Source: Bauldia sp. (GTDB lineage: Bacteria; Pseudomonadota; Alphaproteobacteria; Rhizobiales; Kaistiaceae). Taken from it: a stretch of DNA of 48,961 nt. This document shows, piece after piece, positions 16,457-24,906 of this stretch. The stretch lies in assembly GCA_022841545.1 (NCBI GenBank), contig JALHRF010000012.1, positions 1-48,961 on the forward strand. The letters run 5' to 3'. Both the position numbers and the translations under genes were made by a program. How positions within the stretch are numbered: the first letter of the stretch is position 1; the number at the start of each line of letters is the position of its first letter. The notes under the pieces were generated by a model that did not search any database, was not told the origin of the DNA, and saw nothing but the letters and a program-made list of their open reading frames with translations.

Positions 16457-17617
16457 ATGACCGTCCCCAACCAGATCGAAGCGGGGCTCCCCGACATGAT
16501 CGCCTGGCGGCGGGCGTTCCATCGCCATCCCGAGCTGGCCTATGAGGAGCACCGGACCGCGGCGACGGTGGCGGACCTCCTCCGCGGCTTCGGCGTCGAC
16601 GAGATCGCGACCGGCATCGGCGGCACCGGCGTGGTCGGGATCATCCGGAACGGCGACGGGCCGCGGGTCGCGCTCCGCGCCGACATGGATGCGCTGCCGA
16701 TCGCCGAGACCGGGTCGCCGCCATGGCGCTCCGAGATCGCCGGGAAAATGCATGCCTGCGGTCATGACGGCCACATGACGATGCTCCTCGGCGCGGCACG
16801 GTACCTTGCGACCGCGCGCCGCTTCGCCGGAACCGTGGTGCTGATCTTCCAGCCGGCCGAAGAGGGACGCGCCGGCGCCAAGGCAATGATCGCCGACGGC
16901 GTGCTCGACCGCTTCCCCTTCGAGCGCGTCTTCGCGCTCCACAATGTCCCCGGCATGACGGTAGCCGAGATCGCGGTGTCCGCCGGCGCGGTCATGGCGG
17001 CGGTCGACAAGTTCGACGTTCTGGTCACCGGCAAGGGCGGCCATGCTGCGATGCCGCACCTCAACCGCGACCCGGTGCTCGCCGCCTCGGCGCTGGTGGT
17101 GGCGCTCCAGAGCATCGTGTCGCGGAGCCGCGATCCCGGCCGCCCGGCGGTGGTCACCATCACGCGCTTCAATGCCGGCGAGGCCGACAATGCGACGCCC
17201 GGCGCGGCGGCGCTCCGCGGCAATGTCCGCTTCCTCGAGGCCGACGGGAGCCCGGTCTTCCGCGACCATATCGAGCGCGTCGCCCGCGGCGTCGCCGAGA
17301 CCTACGGCGTGTCGATCGACGTCGACTACAAGACCGGGCGGCCGCCGACGGTGAACGCCGAGCTGGAGGCCGCAATTGCCCGCGAAGCCGCGGCCACGCT
17401 GGCGCCGCTCGCCACGCTCGGCGCGCTGCAGACGCCGATCATGGCGTCCGAGGACTTCTCCTATTTCCTCGAGGCGCGGCCCGGCGCCTTCGCCTTTCTC
17501 GGCGCGGGCGAAGGCCGGCCGTCGCTGCACAGCTCCGACTACGACTTCAACGACGCGATCCTCGTGCCGGGCGCGGCGTTCCTGGCCCGGCTTGCCGAGC
17601 GGGCGCTCCGGGGCTAA
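16457..17617 (+). CDS. M20-family amidohydrolase (hippurate/N-acyl-amino-acid hydrolase type)
   Basis: Metal-dependent hydrolase that would cleave an N-acyl or similar amide bond to release a carboxylate and an amine. The 386-residue product has RRAFHRHPELAYEE at 18-31, ALRADMDALPI, MHACGHDGHMTM with metal ligands C101, H103 and H106, and QPAEEG with the catalytic glutamate E135 and adjacent metal-binding E136. GKGGHAAMPHLNRDP in the dimerisation domain and MASEDFSYF near the end complete the pattern. The ATG at 16457 fits the family length; an in-frame ATG at 16391 would add 22 residues. The natural substrate is unknown. A palindromic operator lies 72 bp upstream, and a TetR gene follows after 27 bp. 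Confidence 0.88.
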   Translation: MTVPNQIEAGLPDMIAWRRAFHRHPELAYEEHRTAATVADLLRGFGVDEIATGIGGTGVVGIIRNGDGPRVALRADMDALPIAETGSPPWRSEIAGKMHACGHDGHMTMLLGAARYLATARRFAGTVVLIFQPAEEGRAGAKAMIADGVLDRFPFERVFALHNVPGMTVAEIAVSAGAVMAAVDKFDVLVTGKGGHAAMPHLNRDPVLAASALVVALQSIVSRSRDPGRPAVVTITRFNAGEADNATPGAAALRGNVRFLEADGSPVFRDHIERVARGVAETYGVSIDVDYKTGRPPTVNAELEAAIAREAAATLAPLATLGALQTPIMASEDFSYFLEARPGAFAFLGAGEGRPSLHSSDYDFNDAILVPGAAFLARLAERALRG

Positions 17618-17644
17618 GCGTCGCCATTTCGGGGACGACCGGCT

Positions 17645-18322
17645 TTGCAGAAGCGCAAGACGCCACGGAAGCGATTGACGCATGACGAGCGGAAGGCGCT
17701 GATCCTCGATCGCGCCGCCGACTACCTGTCGGAGAACGGGTTTCCGGTGCGGACGCGGAAGCTCGCCGCCGCGGCCGGCATATCGCAGCGGCTCATCTAT
17801 TATTTCTTCCCCAACAAGTCGGCGCTGATCGACGAGATCTACAACAGCGCGATCGAGGGGCCGTTCAAGGCGATCTGGTTCGTCGACCTGACCGACCGCT
17901 CGAAGCCGATGGCGGAGCGCCTCCGCGCCTTCTACCGGGACTACTTCGACACGCTCCTCACCCGGCGCTGGACACGGCTCCTGCTCTATTCGTCCTTCTC
18001 GGCGCAGAACATGGCGCCGCGCTACATCTCCGGCATCATCCTCCGCCTGCTCGAGACGATCGTCGAGGAGGTCGCGGCCGAGCGCGGCGTGACCGTCCCT
18101 CCGGAGAAGCCGGTGGTTCACGAGATCGGCTGGATCCTGCACGGCGCGGTCTCGCATCTCGCCATCCGCCGGCATCTCTTCCACGCCAACCTGACGGTGC
18201 CGGTCGAGCGCGTGCTCGACGCGCAGATCGACTCTTTTCTGGCCGGCTTCGAGCCCATGATCGAGCGGCTCCGGAAGGAGAAGCCGTCCGGCCCGCGCGG
18301 AAAGTCGACGCGGAAGGGATGA
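17645..18322 (+). CDS. TetR/AcrR-family transcriptional regulator
   Basis: A 225-residue regulator with an N-terminal helix-turn-helix at about residues 36-58 ([22 protein letters not shown]), preceded by the usual first helix ERKALILDRAADYLSENGF. The C-terminal two thirds is helical and would bind an inducer. The predicted start is TTG at 17645, 27 bp after the M20 stop, so the two genes may be cotranscribed. A matching palindrome lies upstream of both the M20 gene and the ABC operon, and this is the only dedicated regulator in the cluster, so it is the obvious candidate to bind it. The inducer is unknown. Confidence 0.86.
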   Translation: MQKRKTPRKRLTHDERKALILDRAADYLSENGFPVRTRKLAAAAGISQRLIYYFFPNKSALIDEIYNSAIEGPFKAIWFVDLTDRSKPMAERLRAFYRDYFDTLLTRRWTRLLLYSSFSAQNMAPRYISGIILRLLETIVEEVAAERGVTVPPEKPVVHEIGWILHGAVSHLAIRRHLFHANLTVPVERVLDAQIDSFLAGFEPMIERLRKEKPSGPRGKSTRKG

Positions 18323-18771
18323 GGTGATCTGGCGTGGCGTCTGGATTCAATGGACTCTCTGATGCACCTGCCGCCGCTGCTCCCCGGCGCACGCGGGGAT
18401 GAGCGGGTGGGGATGTACGTGTTCCGTCGTTTCGGATGACGGGGCGTTTGCCACCCCTTCGCCGGACCGAAATCCCCGATTCCTTTACAGTATCCCAGCA
18501 TGAGGAAGCCGAAGTTTCCCGCTGGTGGCGAAATGTCCCGGGCTGCCCGGAGGCAGATCAGCCCCGATCCCCGCCCCGGACTGCTTGCGTGCTTTTGGGG
18601 CAGGGCTGCACAAAAGTCGTCAATTGACGAGTAGCGGCGCACGGGAATAGCATCGGCAGTGTCGGGGGTGGGCAGGCCTTTCGGGGATCGGTGCTGCCCA
18701 AGTCCCGAAGCGAAGCTTGCCGGCGGTCGCCGGTTCGCCGCGACCGGGCCGGCCACCAAGGAGGGGGACCA
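18323..18771. other. Regulatory gap upstream of the first ABC operon
   Basis: A 449-bp gap with no supported gene. It carries the second copy of the TCGTCA-N2-TGACGA palindrome (18617-18630) about 140 bp before the transporter start, and a strong ribosome-binding site at 18758-18767. Small GC-rich inverted repeats are present but no known riboswitch was recognised. Confidence 0.5.
18617..18630. promoter_or_regulatory. Palindromic operator candidate, copy 2
   Basis: TCGTCAATTGACGA is a perfect 14-bp palindrome. It matches copy 1 (TCGTCAACTGACGA at 16371-16384) at 13 of 14 positions, and the similarity continues into TAG on the right. This links the ABC operon with the M20/TetR genes. Confidence 0.62.
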
Positions 18772-19767
18772 ATGCGCACTCTCGACAAGCTGGGGCTGGG
18801 TAGACTGGGCCTTGCCGCCGTCGCGGTAGCGGCGATGGGATTTGCCGGAGCGGCCGAGGCCGGGCCGGTTCGCGTCGGGCATTCGACCTGGGTCGGCAAC
18901 GGGCCGCTCTACATCGCCCGCGACAAGGGCTATTTCGCCGAAGAGGGCGTCGAGTTCGAGGACATCAATATCGGCGACCTCAAGCTCCGCTTCGCCGCCG
19001 CCGCGGCCGGCGAGATCGACATCATCCTCACCACCATCGATGCCATGGTGCTCTACCTCAAGAACGGCGACGAATACGTCCTCCTCACCGGAGCCGACAC
19101 CTCGGCCGGCGGCGACGGTATCGTCGCCACCAAGGACATCGCCTCGATCAAGGATCTCAAGGGCAAGAAGGTCGCCTTCAACGAGGGCTCGACCTCGCAG
19201 TTCCTGCTCGACGTGCTCCTGTCGGAGAACGGCATGTCGGAAGCCGACCTTGTGCCGGTCAACATGGATCCGGGCGACGCCGGTGCGGCGCTGATCGCCG
19301 GCCAGGTCGACGCAGCGGTCACCTGGGAGCCGTGGCTGACCAAGGCCAAGAACAGCGAGAACGCCCACATCCTGTTCGACACCACCAACCGGCAGGACTT
19401 CATCACCGACTTCGTCATGGTGCGGAAGGAGTTCCTCGAGGAGCACCCGGAGGACGTCGCCGGCTTCGTCAAGGCCTGGTACAAGGCGGTCGACTTCTAC
19501 CTCGCCAATCCGAAGGAGGCGGTCGACATCATGGCGCAGGGCAGCGGCGACTGGCTCTCCGACCCCGCCGTCTTCGCCGAGACCATGGCCGGCGTCAAAT
19601 TCTATGACCGCGCCCGCTCGATGGAGATCTTCGGCACCAAGGAGAAGCCCGGCCCGATCGTGGCGCTGACCCAGTCGGCACTCGATGTGTGGAAGCCGCT
19701 CGGCATGCTCCAGACCGACGTCGATCCCATGAAGATCATTAGCTGGGACTACGTCGCCGCCGAATGA
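18772..19767 (+). CDS. NitT/TauT-type ABC transporter substrate-binding protein
   Basis: Periplasmic solute receptor of the SsuA/TauA/NMT1-like class. The 331-residue product has a signal peptide (MRTLDKLGLGRLGLAAVAVA onward, cleaved after AAEA at residue 30). The mature part follows the family pattern: VRVGHSTWVGNGPLYIARDKGYFAEEGVE, FAAAAAGEIDIILTTIDAM, DLKGKKVAFNEGSTS and AGQVDAAVTWEPW. The class imports nitrate, sulfonates, taurine, pyrimidine precursors and others; the residues seen do not settle the substrate. The ATG at 18772 has AAGGAGGGGG just upstream and gives a proper signal peptide. It overlaps the permease by 4 bp. A palindromic operator lies about 140 bp upstream. Confidence 0.9.
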   Translation: MRTLDKLGLGRLGLAAVAVAAMGFAGAAEAGPVRVGHSTWVGNGPLYIARDKGYFAEEGVEFEDINIGDLKLRFAAAAAGEIDIILTTIDAMVLYLKNGDEYVLLTGADTSAGGDGIVATKDIASIKDLKGKKVAFNEGSTSQFLLDVLLSENGMSEADLVPVNMDPGDAGAALIAGQVDAAVTWEPWLTKAKNSENAHILFDTTNRQDFITDFVMVRKEFLEEHPEDVAGFVKAWYKAVDFYLANPKEAVDIMAQGSGDWLSDPAVFAETMAGVKFYDRARSMEIFGTKEKPGPIVALTQSALDVWKPLGMLQTDVDPMKIISWDYVAAE

Positions 19768-20564
19768 CGAGACGCCTTGGCGACTACTTCGTCCCCAAGG
19801 AAGAGATCCCGGCCAGGGTCTACCTCGCGGTAAGCATCCTGGCCGGCGTCTTCGTGATCGGGCTGTGGTGCCTGCTCACCTATGCCGGGCTGGTCCGGGA
19901 CGACTTCCTGCCGCCTCCGCACCGGGTGATCGCCACCGCGGGCAAGCTGATAAACGACGGCTCGCTCCTCAAGCACACGCTGGCGAGCGTCACCGTCATC
20001 CTGGTCGGCTTCATCCTGTCGTCGCTGGTCGCGGTGCCGATCGGGATCATCTCGGGCAGCTTCAGGGTGGTCGAGGCCTTCGTCGAGCCGATCGTCAACT
20101 TCACCCGCTACCTGCCGGTGAGCGCCCTCATCCCGCTCCTCATCCTCTGGGTCGGCATCGGCATGGAGGAGAAGATCGCCGTCATCATCATCGGCACCTT
20201 CTTCCAGCAGATCCTGATGGTCTCCGACGTCTCGGCGCAGGTGCCGAAGGATCTCCTCGATGCGTCCTACACGCTCGGCGCCTCCCGCCGCCAGGTGATC
20301 ACCCGCGTCCTCCTGCCGGCCGTGCTCCCGGGCGTTATCGACACGCTCCGCGTCACCATGGGCCTCGCCTGGACCTACCTCGTGGTGGCGGAACTGGTCG
20401 GCGCCTTCCAGGGCCTCGGCTACCTGATCATGAGTTCGATGCGCGGCCTCGCCACCGACATTATCTTCGTCGCGATCATCACCATCGGCCTGCTCGGCCT
20501 GTTCTTCGACCAGCTCTTCAAGCTCCTGCGCCGGCTGGTCGTCCCCTGGGCGACGGTGCGCTGA
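19764..20564 (+). CDS. NitT/TauT-type ABC transporter permease
   Basis: Inner-membrane channel of the first importer, 266 residues with about six membrane helices (for example at residues 19-41, 70-95, 110-130 and 210-245). The cytoplasmic coupling loop, DLLDASYTLGASRRQVITRVLLPAVLPG, is the EAA-type motif that docks with the ATPase. The N-terminal IPARVYLAVSILAG and the ending match SsuC/TauC relatives. The ATG overlaps the binding-protein stop by 4 bp (19764-19767), and the ATPase gene follows after 2 bp, so the three genes are one translational unit. Only one permease gene is present, so it presumably works as a homodimer. Confidence 0.9.
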   Translation: MTRRLGDYFVPKEEIPARVYLAVSILAGVFVIGLWCLLTYAGLVRDDFLPPPHRVIATAGKLINDGSLLKHTLASVTVILVGFILSSLVAVPIGIISGSFRVVEAFVEPIVNFTRYLPVSALIPLLILWVGIGMEEKIAVIIIGTFFQQILMVSDVSAQVPKDLLDASYTLGASRRQVITRVLLPAVLPGVIDTLRVTMGLAWTYLVVAELVGAFQGLGYLIMSSMRGLATDIIFVAIITIGLLGLFFDQLFKLLRRLVVPWATVR

Positions 20565-20566
20565 CC

Positions 20567-21349
20567 ATGCCGTCGCTCGGCGTCGAGGATGTCAGCCTTC
20601 AGTTCCGTCTCAAGGGCGGCCGCGAGGTGACGGCGCTCGACAAGGTATCGCTCACGGTCCGCGACCGGGAGTTCGCGGTGATCGTCGGGCCGTCGGGCTG
20701 CGGCAAGTCGAGCCTTCTGCGCATGGTCGCCGGTCTCCAGCGGCCGACCGCGGGGACGATCCGTGTCGACGACCGGCTGGTGACTGCACCCGGTCGCGAC
20801 CGGGGCATGGTGTTCCAGTCCTACACACTCTTCCCGTGGCTTTCGGTGCGGAAGAACGTCGCGTTCGGACCGTCGCTGGCGGGGGTGCCCGAGGCCGAGC
20901 GGAGCAGGATCGCCGGCGAGTTCATCCGCCAGGTTGGACTCACCGGCTATGAGGACGCCTATCCCCGACAGCTCTCCGGCGGGATGATGCAGCGCGTCGC
21001 GCTGGCCCGGGCGCTCGCCAACGATCCCGAGGTGCTGCTGATGGACGAGCCCTTCGGCGCGCTCGACAGCCAGACCCGCTCGCTGATGCAGGAGCTCCTC
21101 CTGTCGGTGTGGGAGGCGAGCCACAAGACGGTGCTGTTCGTGACGCACGATGTGGACGAGGCGATCCTCCTCGGCGACCGGGTGTTCGTGATGACCGCAC
21201 AACCTGGGCGCATCAAGGCCGAGATCGAAATCGACCTGCCGCGGCCGCGCCATGTCGAGGCGGCGTTCACGTCGGAGCGCTTCATCGACTTCAAGCGGGA
21301 GATCCACGGCCTGATCCGGAACGAGGCGCGGAAGGCGATGGAACATTGA
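20567..21349 (+). CDS. NitT/TauT-type ABC transporter ATPase
   Basis: Energy-coupling subunit of the first importer, 260 residues. Walker A GPSGCGKSS is at residues 41-49, the Q-loop in GMVFQSYTLFPW, the signature LSGGMMQRVALARAL and Walker B VLLMDEPFGALD follow, with FVTHDVDEA as the H-loop. The order and spacing match SsuB/TauB. The ATG at 20567 is 2 bp after the permease stop and gives MPSLGVEDVSLQF; the same frame stays open far upstream inside the permease gene, but that part is out-of-frame coding shadow. A 91-bp gap separates it from the next ATPase gene. Confidence 0.92.
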   Translation: MPSLGVEDVSLQFRLKGGREVTALDKVSLTVRDREFAVIVGPSGCGKSSLLRMVAGLQRPTAGTIRVDDRLVTAPGRDRGMVFQSYTLFPWLSVRKNVAFGPSLAGVPEAERSRIAGEFIRQVGLTGYEDAYPRQLSGGMMQRVALARALANDPEVLLMDEPFGALDSQTRSLMQELLLSVWEASHKTVLFVTHDVDEAILLGDRVFVMTAQPGRIKAEIEIDLPRPRHVEAAFTSERFIDFKREIHGLIRNEARKAMEH

Positions 21350-21440
21350 ACGCTGGGCGTCTGGCGCGCGAACGGCTTGACTCGTTGGACGAATTTGTAT
21401 GCGCTTGGGGACAACGCAAATGAGGGAGGATGGCGTCTCC

Positions 21441-22580
21441 ATGGCTGGGGTGGCCGTCCTCGGTCGGACCACGGTGCGCGAAGCGGCGGTTCCGGTCGCC
21501 GTTTCCGTGCGCCACGTCGAGATGGCCTATCCGGACCTCAAGGCGGTCGACGACGTCTCCTTCGAGCTCAGCGAAGGCGCCTTCCTCACCATCCTCGGGC
21601 CGTCGGGCTCGGGCAAGACGACTCTCCTGCGCATGATCGCCGGGTTCCAGACGCCGACGGCGGGCGACATCCTGATCGCCGGCGAGGCGGTGCGGGCGGT
21701 GCCGCCGTGGCGGCGGTCCATCGGCATGGTGTTCCAGCGGCTGGCGCTCTTTCCGCATCTCACCGCCGCCGCCAATGTCGCCTTTCCGCTCCGCATGCGG
21801 CGATTCGATGCGCGGACGATTCATGAGCGGGTCGAGCGCTACCTGGAGCTGGTGCGGCTCGGGGGCCTCGGTGGCCGGCGCATCAACGAGCTGTCCGGCG
21901 GCCAGCAGCAGCGGGTGGCGATCGCCCGCGCGCTGGTCTTCGAGCCCGACCTCCTCCTCCTCGACGAGCCGCTCGCCTCGCTCGACCGGAAGCTTCGCGA
22001 GGAGATGCAGCTCGAGTTCCGCCGCATCCAGCGCGAGCTCGGCGTCACCACCATCAACGTCACCCACGACCAGCGCGAGGCGCTGATCATGTCCGACGAG
22101 ATCATCGTCATGGACAAGGGGCGCGTCCAGCAGATGGGCGCCCCGGCGGCCACCTATCGCACGCCCGCCAACCCGTTCGTCGCCGGCTTCATCGGCGTCA
22201 CGAATTTTCTTGCCGGCACGGTCCGCGCGTCGGACGGCGATGCTGTGATGCTCGCCGTCGGCGACACGGAGATGGCGGGGCGGCCGGGAGCCGGACCGGT
22301 GGCCGCGGGCGCTGGCGCCGACGCGGCGCTTCGCGCCGAGCAGATCCGCATCGCCGCAAGCGCGGAGGCGCTCGCCGGTCTCGCGACCGTGCTCGAGGGC
22401 GTGGTCGCCGACGTCATCTTCGAAGGGGAGCGCGTCGTCTACGAGGTGAAACTCGATCCGCTCGGCGGCATGACGCTCCGCGTCTTCGACCACGATCCTC
22501 AAGAGCATGCCGGCTTCGCCGCCGGCGCACGCGTGTTCCTGGGCTGGAATCCGCGCGACCTACTGGTGTTTGCCCGTTGA
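21441..22580 (+). CDS. PotA-like ABC transporter ATPase of the second importer
   Basis: ATPase of a spermidine/putrescine/iron-type (PotABCD-like) importer, 379 residues. Walker A GPSGSGKTT is at residues 53-61, with MVFQRLALFPH, LSGGQQQRVAIARAL, LLLLDEPLASLD and NVTHDQREAL; the C-terminal third is a TOBE regulatory domain (QIRIAASAEAL to LGWNPRDLLVF). The ATG at 21441 is preceded by GGGAGGA at 21424-21430 and is preferred; ATG codons at 21399 and 21420 are also in frame. It heads the second operon: ATPase, binding protein, permease, permease, HisD-like enzyme. The solute class is not fixed by sequence. Confidence 0.9.
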   Translation: MAGVAVLGRTTVREAAVPVAVSVRHVEMAYPDLKAVDDVSFELSEGAFLTILGPSGSGKTTLLRMIAGFQTPTAGDILIAGEAVRAVPPWRRSIGMVFQRLALFPHLTAAANVAFPLRMRRFDARTIHERVERYLELVRLGGLGGRRINELSGGQQQRVAIARALVFEPDLLLLDEPLASLDRKLREEMQLEFRRIQRELGVTTINVTHDQREALIMSDEIIVMDKGRVQQMGAPAATYRTPANPFVAGFIGVTNFLAGTVRASDGDAVMLAVGDTEMAGRPGAGPVAAGAGADAALRAEQIRIAASAEALAGLATVLEGVVADVIFEGERVVYEVKLDPLGGMTLRVFDHDPQEHAGFAAGARVFLGWNPRDLLVFAR

Positions 22581-22617
22581 CCCGGCCGTGGCGCCGGCAT
22601 TTCAGGAGGGAAGGACA

Positions 22618-23736
22618 ATGAGCTTAATTCGGAATCCGTCGGGCCTCTCGCTTTCACGTCGGAAGTTCATGGGCGGAGCGGCCGGCCTCGGCGCCGCGGC
22701 CGGCCTGTCGAGCCTCGGGCTGACCCGGGCGTTCGCGCAGGAGCCGGCCAAGCCGGCCGAGATCATCGTCCGCGCCTGGGGCGGCGTCTGGGACTCCTCG
22801 CTCCGCACCGGGATATCGGATCCCTTCACCGCGGCGACCGGTATTGCCGTGCGCCACGACCTCACCGAGGACAACGAGATCCAGCCCAAGGTATGGGCGG
22901 CGGTCGAGCAGGGCCGGGTGCCGCCGATCAACGTCAACTGGGACACCACGGTCAACGCCACCAAGTCGGCGCTCCGCGGCGTGACCGAGGACCTGTCCGA
23001 CCTCTCCAACCTCGCCGGCACCCTCCCCTTCGCCAAGCCCACCGGATTCGAGGGCATCCCGCTCATCAACACCTATGCCTATGTCTACGTCCTCGCCTAT
23101 CGCGAGGAAGCCTTCCCGGACGGTCCGCCGACCTCGTGGAACGTGCTCCTCGACCCGAAGTTCAAGGGCCGCGTCGCGATCTACAATGACGGCATCGGCA
23201 TGCACTTCCCGGCGGTGATCGCCGGCGGCGGCACCTTCGCCGATATCCCCAACAACATGCAGCCGGCGTGGGACTGGTTCACCAAGCTCAAGGCCAACTC
23301 GCCGCTCCTCGGCGAGGACCCGGACTTCACCGCCTGGTTCCAGAACGGCGAGATCGACGTCGCCTGCACCATCTCGTCCAACGCCCGCGAGGCCCGCAAC
23401 AACGGCATCAAGGTCGACTGGACGGTGCCGACCGAGGGCGCCAAGATGGACACCGACTGCATGTGGATCCCGAAGGGCCTGCCCGAGGGCGACCTCTACT
23501 GGACCAAGCAGTACATCAACTACGCGATCAGCAAGGAGGGCCAGCAGGCCTGGCTCGACCCGCTCGGCCTGCCCGGCGTCGTCCCCGGCCTCAAGCCGCC
23601 GGCCGACCTCGTCGGCGACCTGTCCTATCCCACCACCGATGAGGAGTTCGCCAAGCTGATCTTCGTGCCGCCGCGCGTGCAGGCCGAGTTCCAGTCGGAC
23701 TGGTTCGCCAAGGTCAAGGAGATCATGCAGAGCTAG
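22618..23736 (+). CDS. PotD-like extracellular solute-binding protein, Tat-exported
   Basis: Receptor of the second importer, 372 residues. The N-terminus has a twin-arginine signal, LSRRKFMGGAAG at about 12-23, with a likely cleavage after AFA at residue 40; Tat export implies folding or cofactor binding before export. The mature part fits the spermidine/putrescine or iron-type receptors: IIVRAWGGVWDSSLR, SWNVLLDPKFKGRVAIYND, and CMWIPKGLPEGDLYWTKQYINY. AGGAGGG at 22604-22610 precedes the ATG. Between its stop and the next permease lies a pair of inverted palindromic repeats (23758-23909). Confidence 0.9.
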   Translation: MSLIRNPSGLSLSRRKFMGGAAGLGAAAGLSSLGLTRAFAQEPAKPAEIIVRAWGGVWDSSLRTGISDPFTAATGIAVRHDLTEDNEIQPKVWAAVEQGRVPPINVNWDTTVNATKSALRGVTEDLSDLSNLAGTLPFAKPTGFEGIPLINTYAYVYVLAYREEAFPDGPPTSWNVLLDPKFKGRVAIYNDGIGMHFPAVIAGGGTFADIPNNMQPAWDWFTKLKANSPLLGEDPDFTAWFQNGEIDVACTISSNAREARNNGIKVDWTVPTEGAKMDTDCMWIPKGLPEGDLYWTKQYINYAISKEGQQAWLDPLGLPGVVPGLKPPADLVGDLSYPTTDEEFAKLIFVPPRVQAEFQSDWFAKVKEIMQS

Positions 23737-23757
23737 GTTGCCTGGATAAGCAAAAAT

Positions 23758-23805
23758 GCGTCCTTCGAGGCTCGCCGCTTGAGCGGCGAGCACCTCAGGA
23801 TGAGG
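23758..23805 (+). repeat. Dispersed palindromic repeat, copy A1
   Basis: Arms TCCTTCGAGG and ACCTCAGGATGAGG flank a perfect stem CTCGCCGC / TTGA / GCGGCGAG. The same arms occur in three further copies with different but self-complementary stems. Similar GC-rich intergenic palindromes are common in Rhizobiales genomes. It is 21 bp past the binding-protein stop. Confidence 0.85.
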
Positions 23806-23866
23806 GAAGTGGGTTGGCTCCACGACAGTCGTGCGCGCAAGCGACCATGGCGGAGCGCACCGACCT

Positions 23867-23909
23867 CCTCATCCTGAGGTGCTTCGCAAAGCGAAGCCTC
23901 GAAGGACGC
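23867..23909 (-). repeat. Dispersed palindromic repeat, copy A2 (inverted relative to A1)
   Basis: Begins CCTCATCCTGAGGT and ends CCTCGAAGGACGC, the reverse complement of the A1 arms, around the stem GCTTCGC / AAA / GCGAAGC. A1 and A2 are about 60 bp apart in opposite orientation, like paired REP elements. A2 ends 49 bp before the permease ATG. Confidence 0.85.
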
Positions 23910-23958
23910 AGTGACGCCGATCCAGACTCGAGACCAGCGTTCCGCCGAACGATCGACG

Positions 23959-24906
23959 ATGCGCACCTACCGCACCGCATATCCCTTCACCTGGCGCATC
24001 ATGGATGCGCTGGAGGGGGCGGTCGCGTGGCTGTGGCCGGCGCGGTTCGCGCCGGCCCTCCCCTATCTTCTGTTGCTGCCGGCGGTGCTGCTCACCGGGC
24101 TGCTCGTGCTCGGCCTGGTCGAGATCGCCGACACCAGCCTCCGCGTCCTCGACCGGACCACCTTCCGCCTGTCCGAGACCTGGACGCTCGACAACTACTG
24201 GAAGGCGCTGACCCAGCCGCTCTTCCGCAACATCTCGGTCCGCAGCCTGATCGGCGCGGCCATCGTCACCGTGGCGACGCTGGCGCTGGCCTTCCCCTAC
24301 GCGTACCTCATGGTGCGGACCTCGTCGTCGGCGCTTCGGAGACTCCTGCTCATCGCGCTCTTCCTGCCGTTCTTCATCGGCCAGGTGGTGCGCGCCTATG
24401 GCTGGCTGATCATCCTCGGCAACGAGGGACTCGTGAACCAGCTCTTCGGCCTGGTCGGGCTCGGTCCGTTCCGGATGATCTACAATTACCCCGCCGTGCT
24501 GTTCGGGCTGGTGCAGTACATGCTGCCCTTCGCGGTGCTGATGCTCGCCCCGGCGCTGACGGCGATTCCCGCCGAGATCGAGCGCGCGGCGGAGTCGCTG
24601 GGCGCCAACCGATTCCGCACGATCCGCCATGTCGTGCTGCCGATGGCGCGGCCGGGGCTGATCGGCGCCGGCATCGTCGTCTTCACCCTCACCCTCACCG
24701 ATTTCGCCATGCCCGCGATCCTCGGCGGCGGCACCAACGATTTCATCGCCAACGCCATCTACGACCAGTTCTTCCGCACCTCCGACCAGGGGCTCGGGGC
24801 GACGCTCACCATGCTCCTCATCGTCCTCGGCTCGGCGATGGTCGGCATCATCTTCGCGGTCCTCGGCACCGGCACGCTCGGCCTGACGCGGAGGCTGGCG
24901 CGGTGA
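23959..24906 (+). CDS. PotB-like ABC transporter permease
   Basis: First permease of the second importer, 315 residues with about six to seven membrane helices, beginning at residues 30-60 (FAPALPYLLLLPAVLLTGLL). The large periplasmic region TTFRLSETWTLDNYWKAL is typical of PotB/FbpB relatives, and the coupling motif EIERAAESLGANRFRTIRHVVLPMARPG is intact. The ATG at 23959 (MRTYRTAYPF) was chosen; a GTG at 23911 is in frame but would start within 2 bp of palindromic repeat A2. The stop overlaps the next permease start (GTGA, 24903-24906). Confidence 0.88.
   Translation: MRTYRTAYPFTWRIMDALEGAVAWLWPARFAPALPYLLLLPAVLLTGLLVLGLVEIADTSLRVLDRTTFRLSETWTLDNYWKALTQPLFRNISVRSLIGAAIVTVATLALAFPYAYLMVRTSSSALRRLLLIALFLPFFIGQVVRAYGWLIILGNEGLVNQLFGLVGLGPFRMIYNYPAVLFGLVQYMLPFAVLMLAPALTAIPAEIERAAESLGANRFRTIRHVVLPMARPGLIGAGIVVFTLTLTDFAMPAILGGGTNDFIANAIYDQFFRTSDQGLGATLTMLLIVLGSAMVGIIFAVLGTGTLGLTRRLAR

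Noticed and set aside
16208-18184. Long minus-strand open frame across the M20 and TetR genes
   Set aside because: It is the antisense shadow of two confident genes and its product looks like Arg/Asp/His-rich low-complexity sequence.
19865-20566. N-terminal extension of the first ABC ATPase reading through the permease gene
   Set aside because: This part is out of frame with the permease and lacks similarity; the ATPase begins at the ATG at 20567.
23821-23833. CACGAC A GTCGTG as a further operator of the TetR regulon
   Set aside because: The arms differ from TCGTCA-N2-TGACGA in order and spacing, and it lies between two palindromic repeats.
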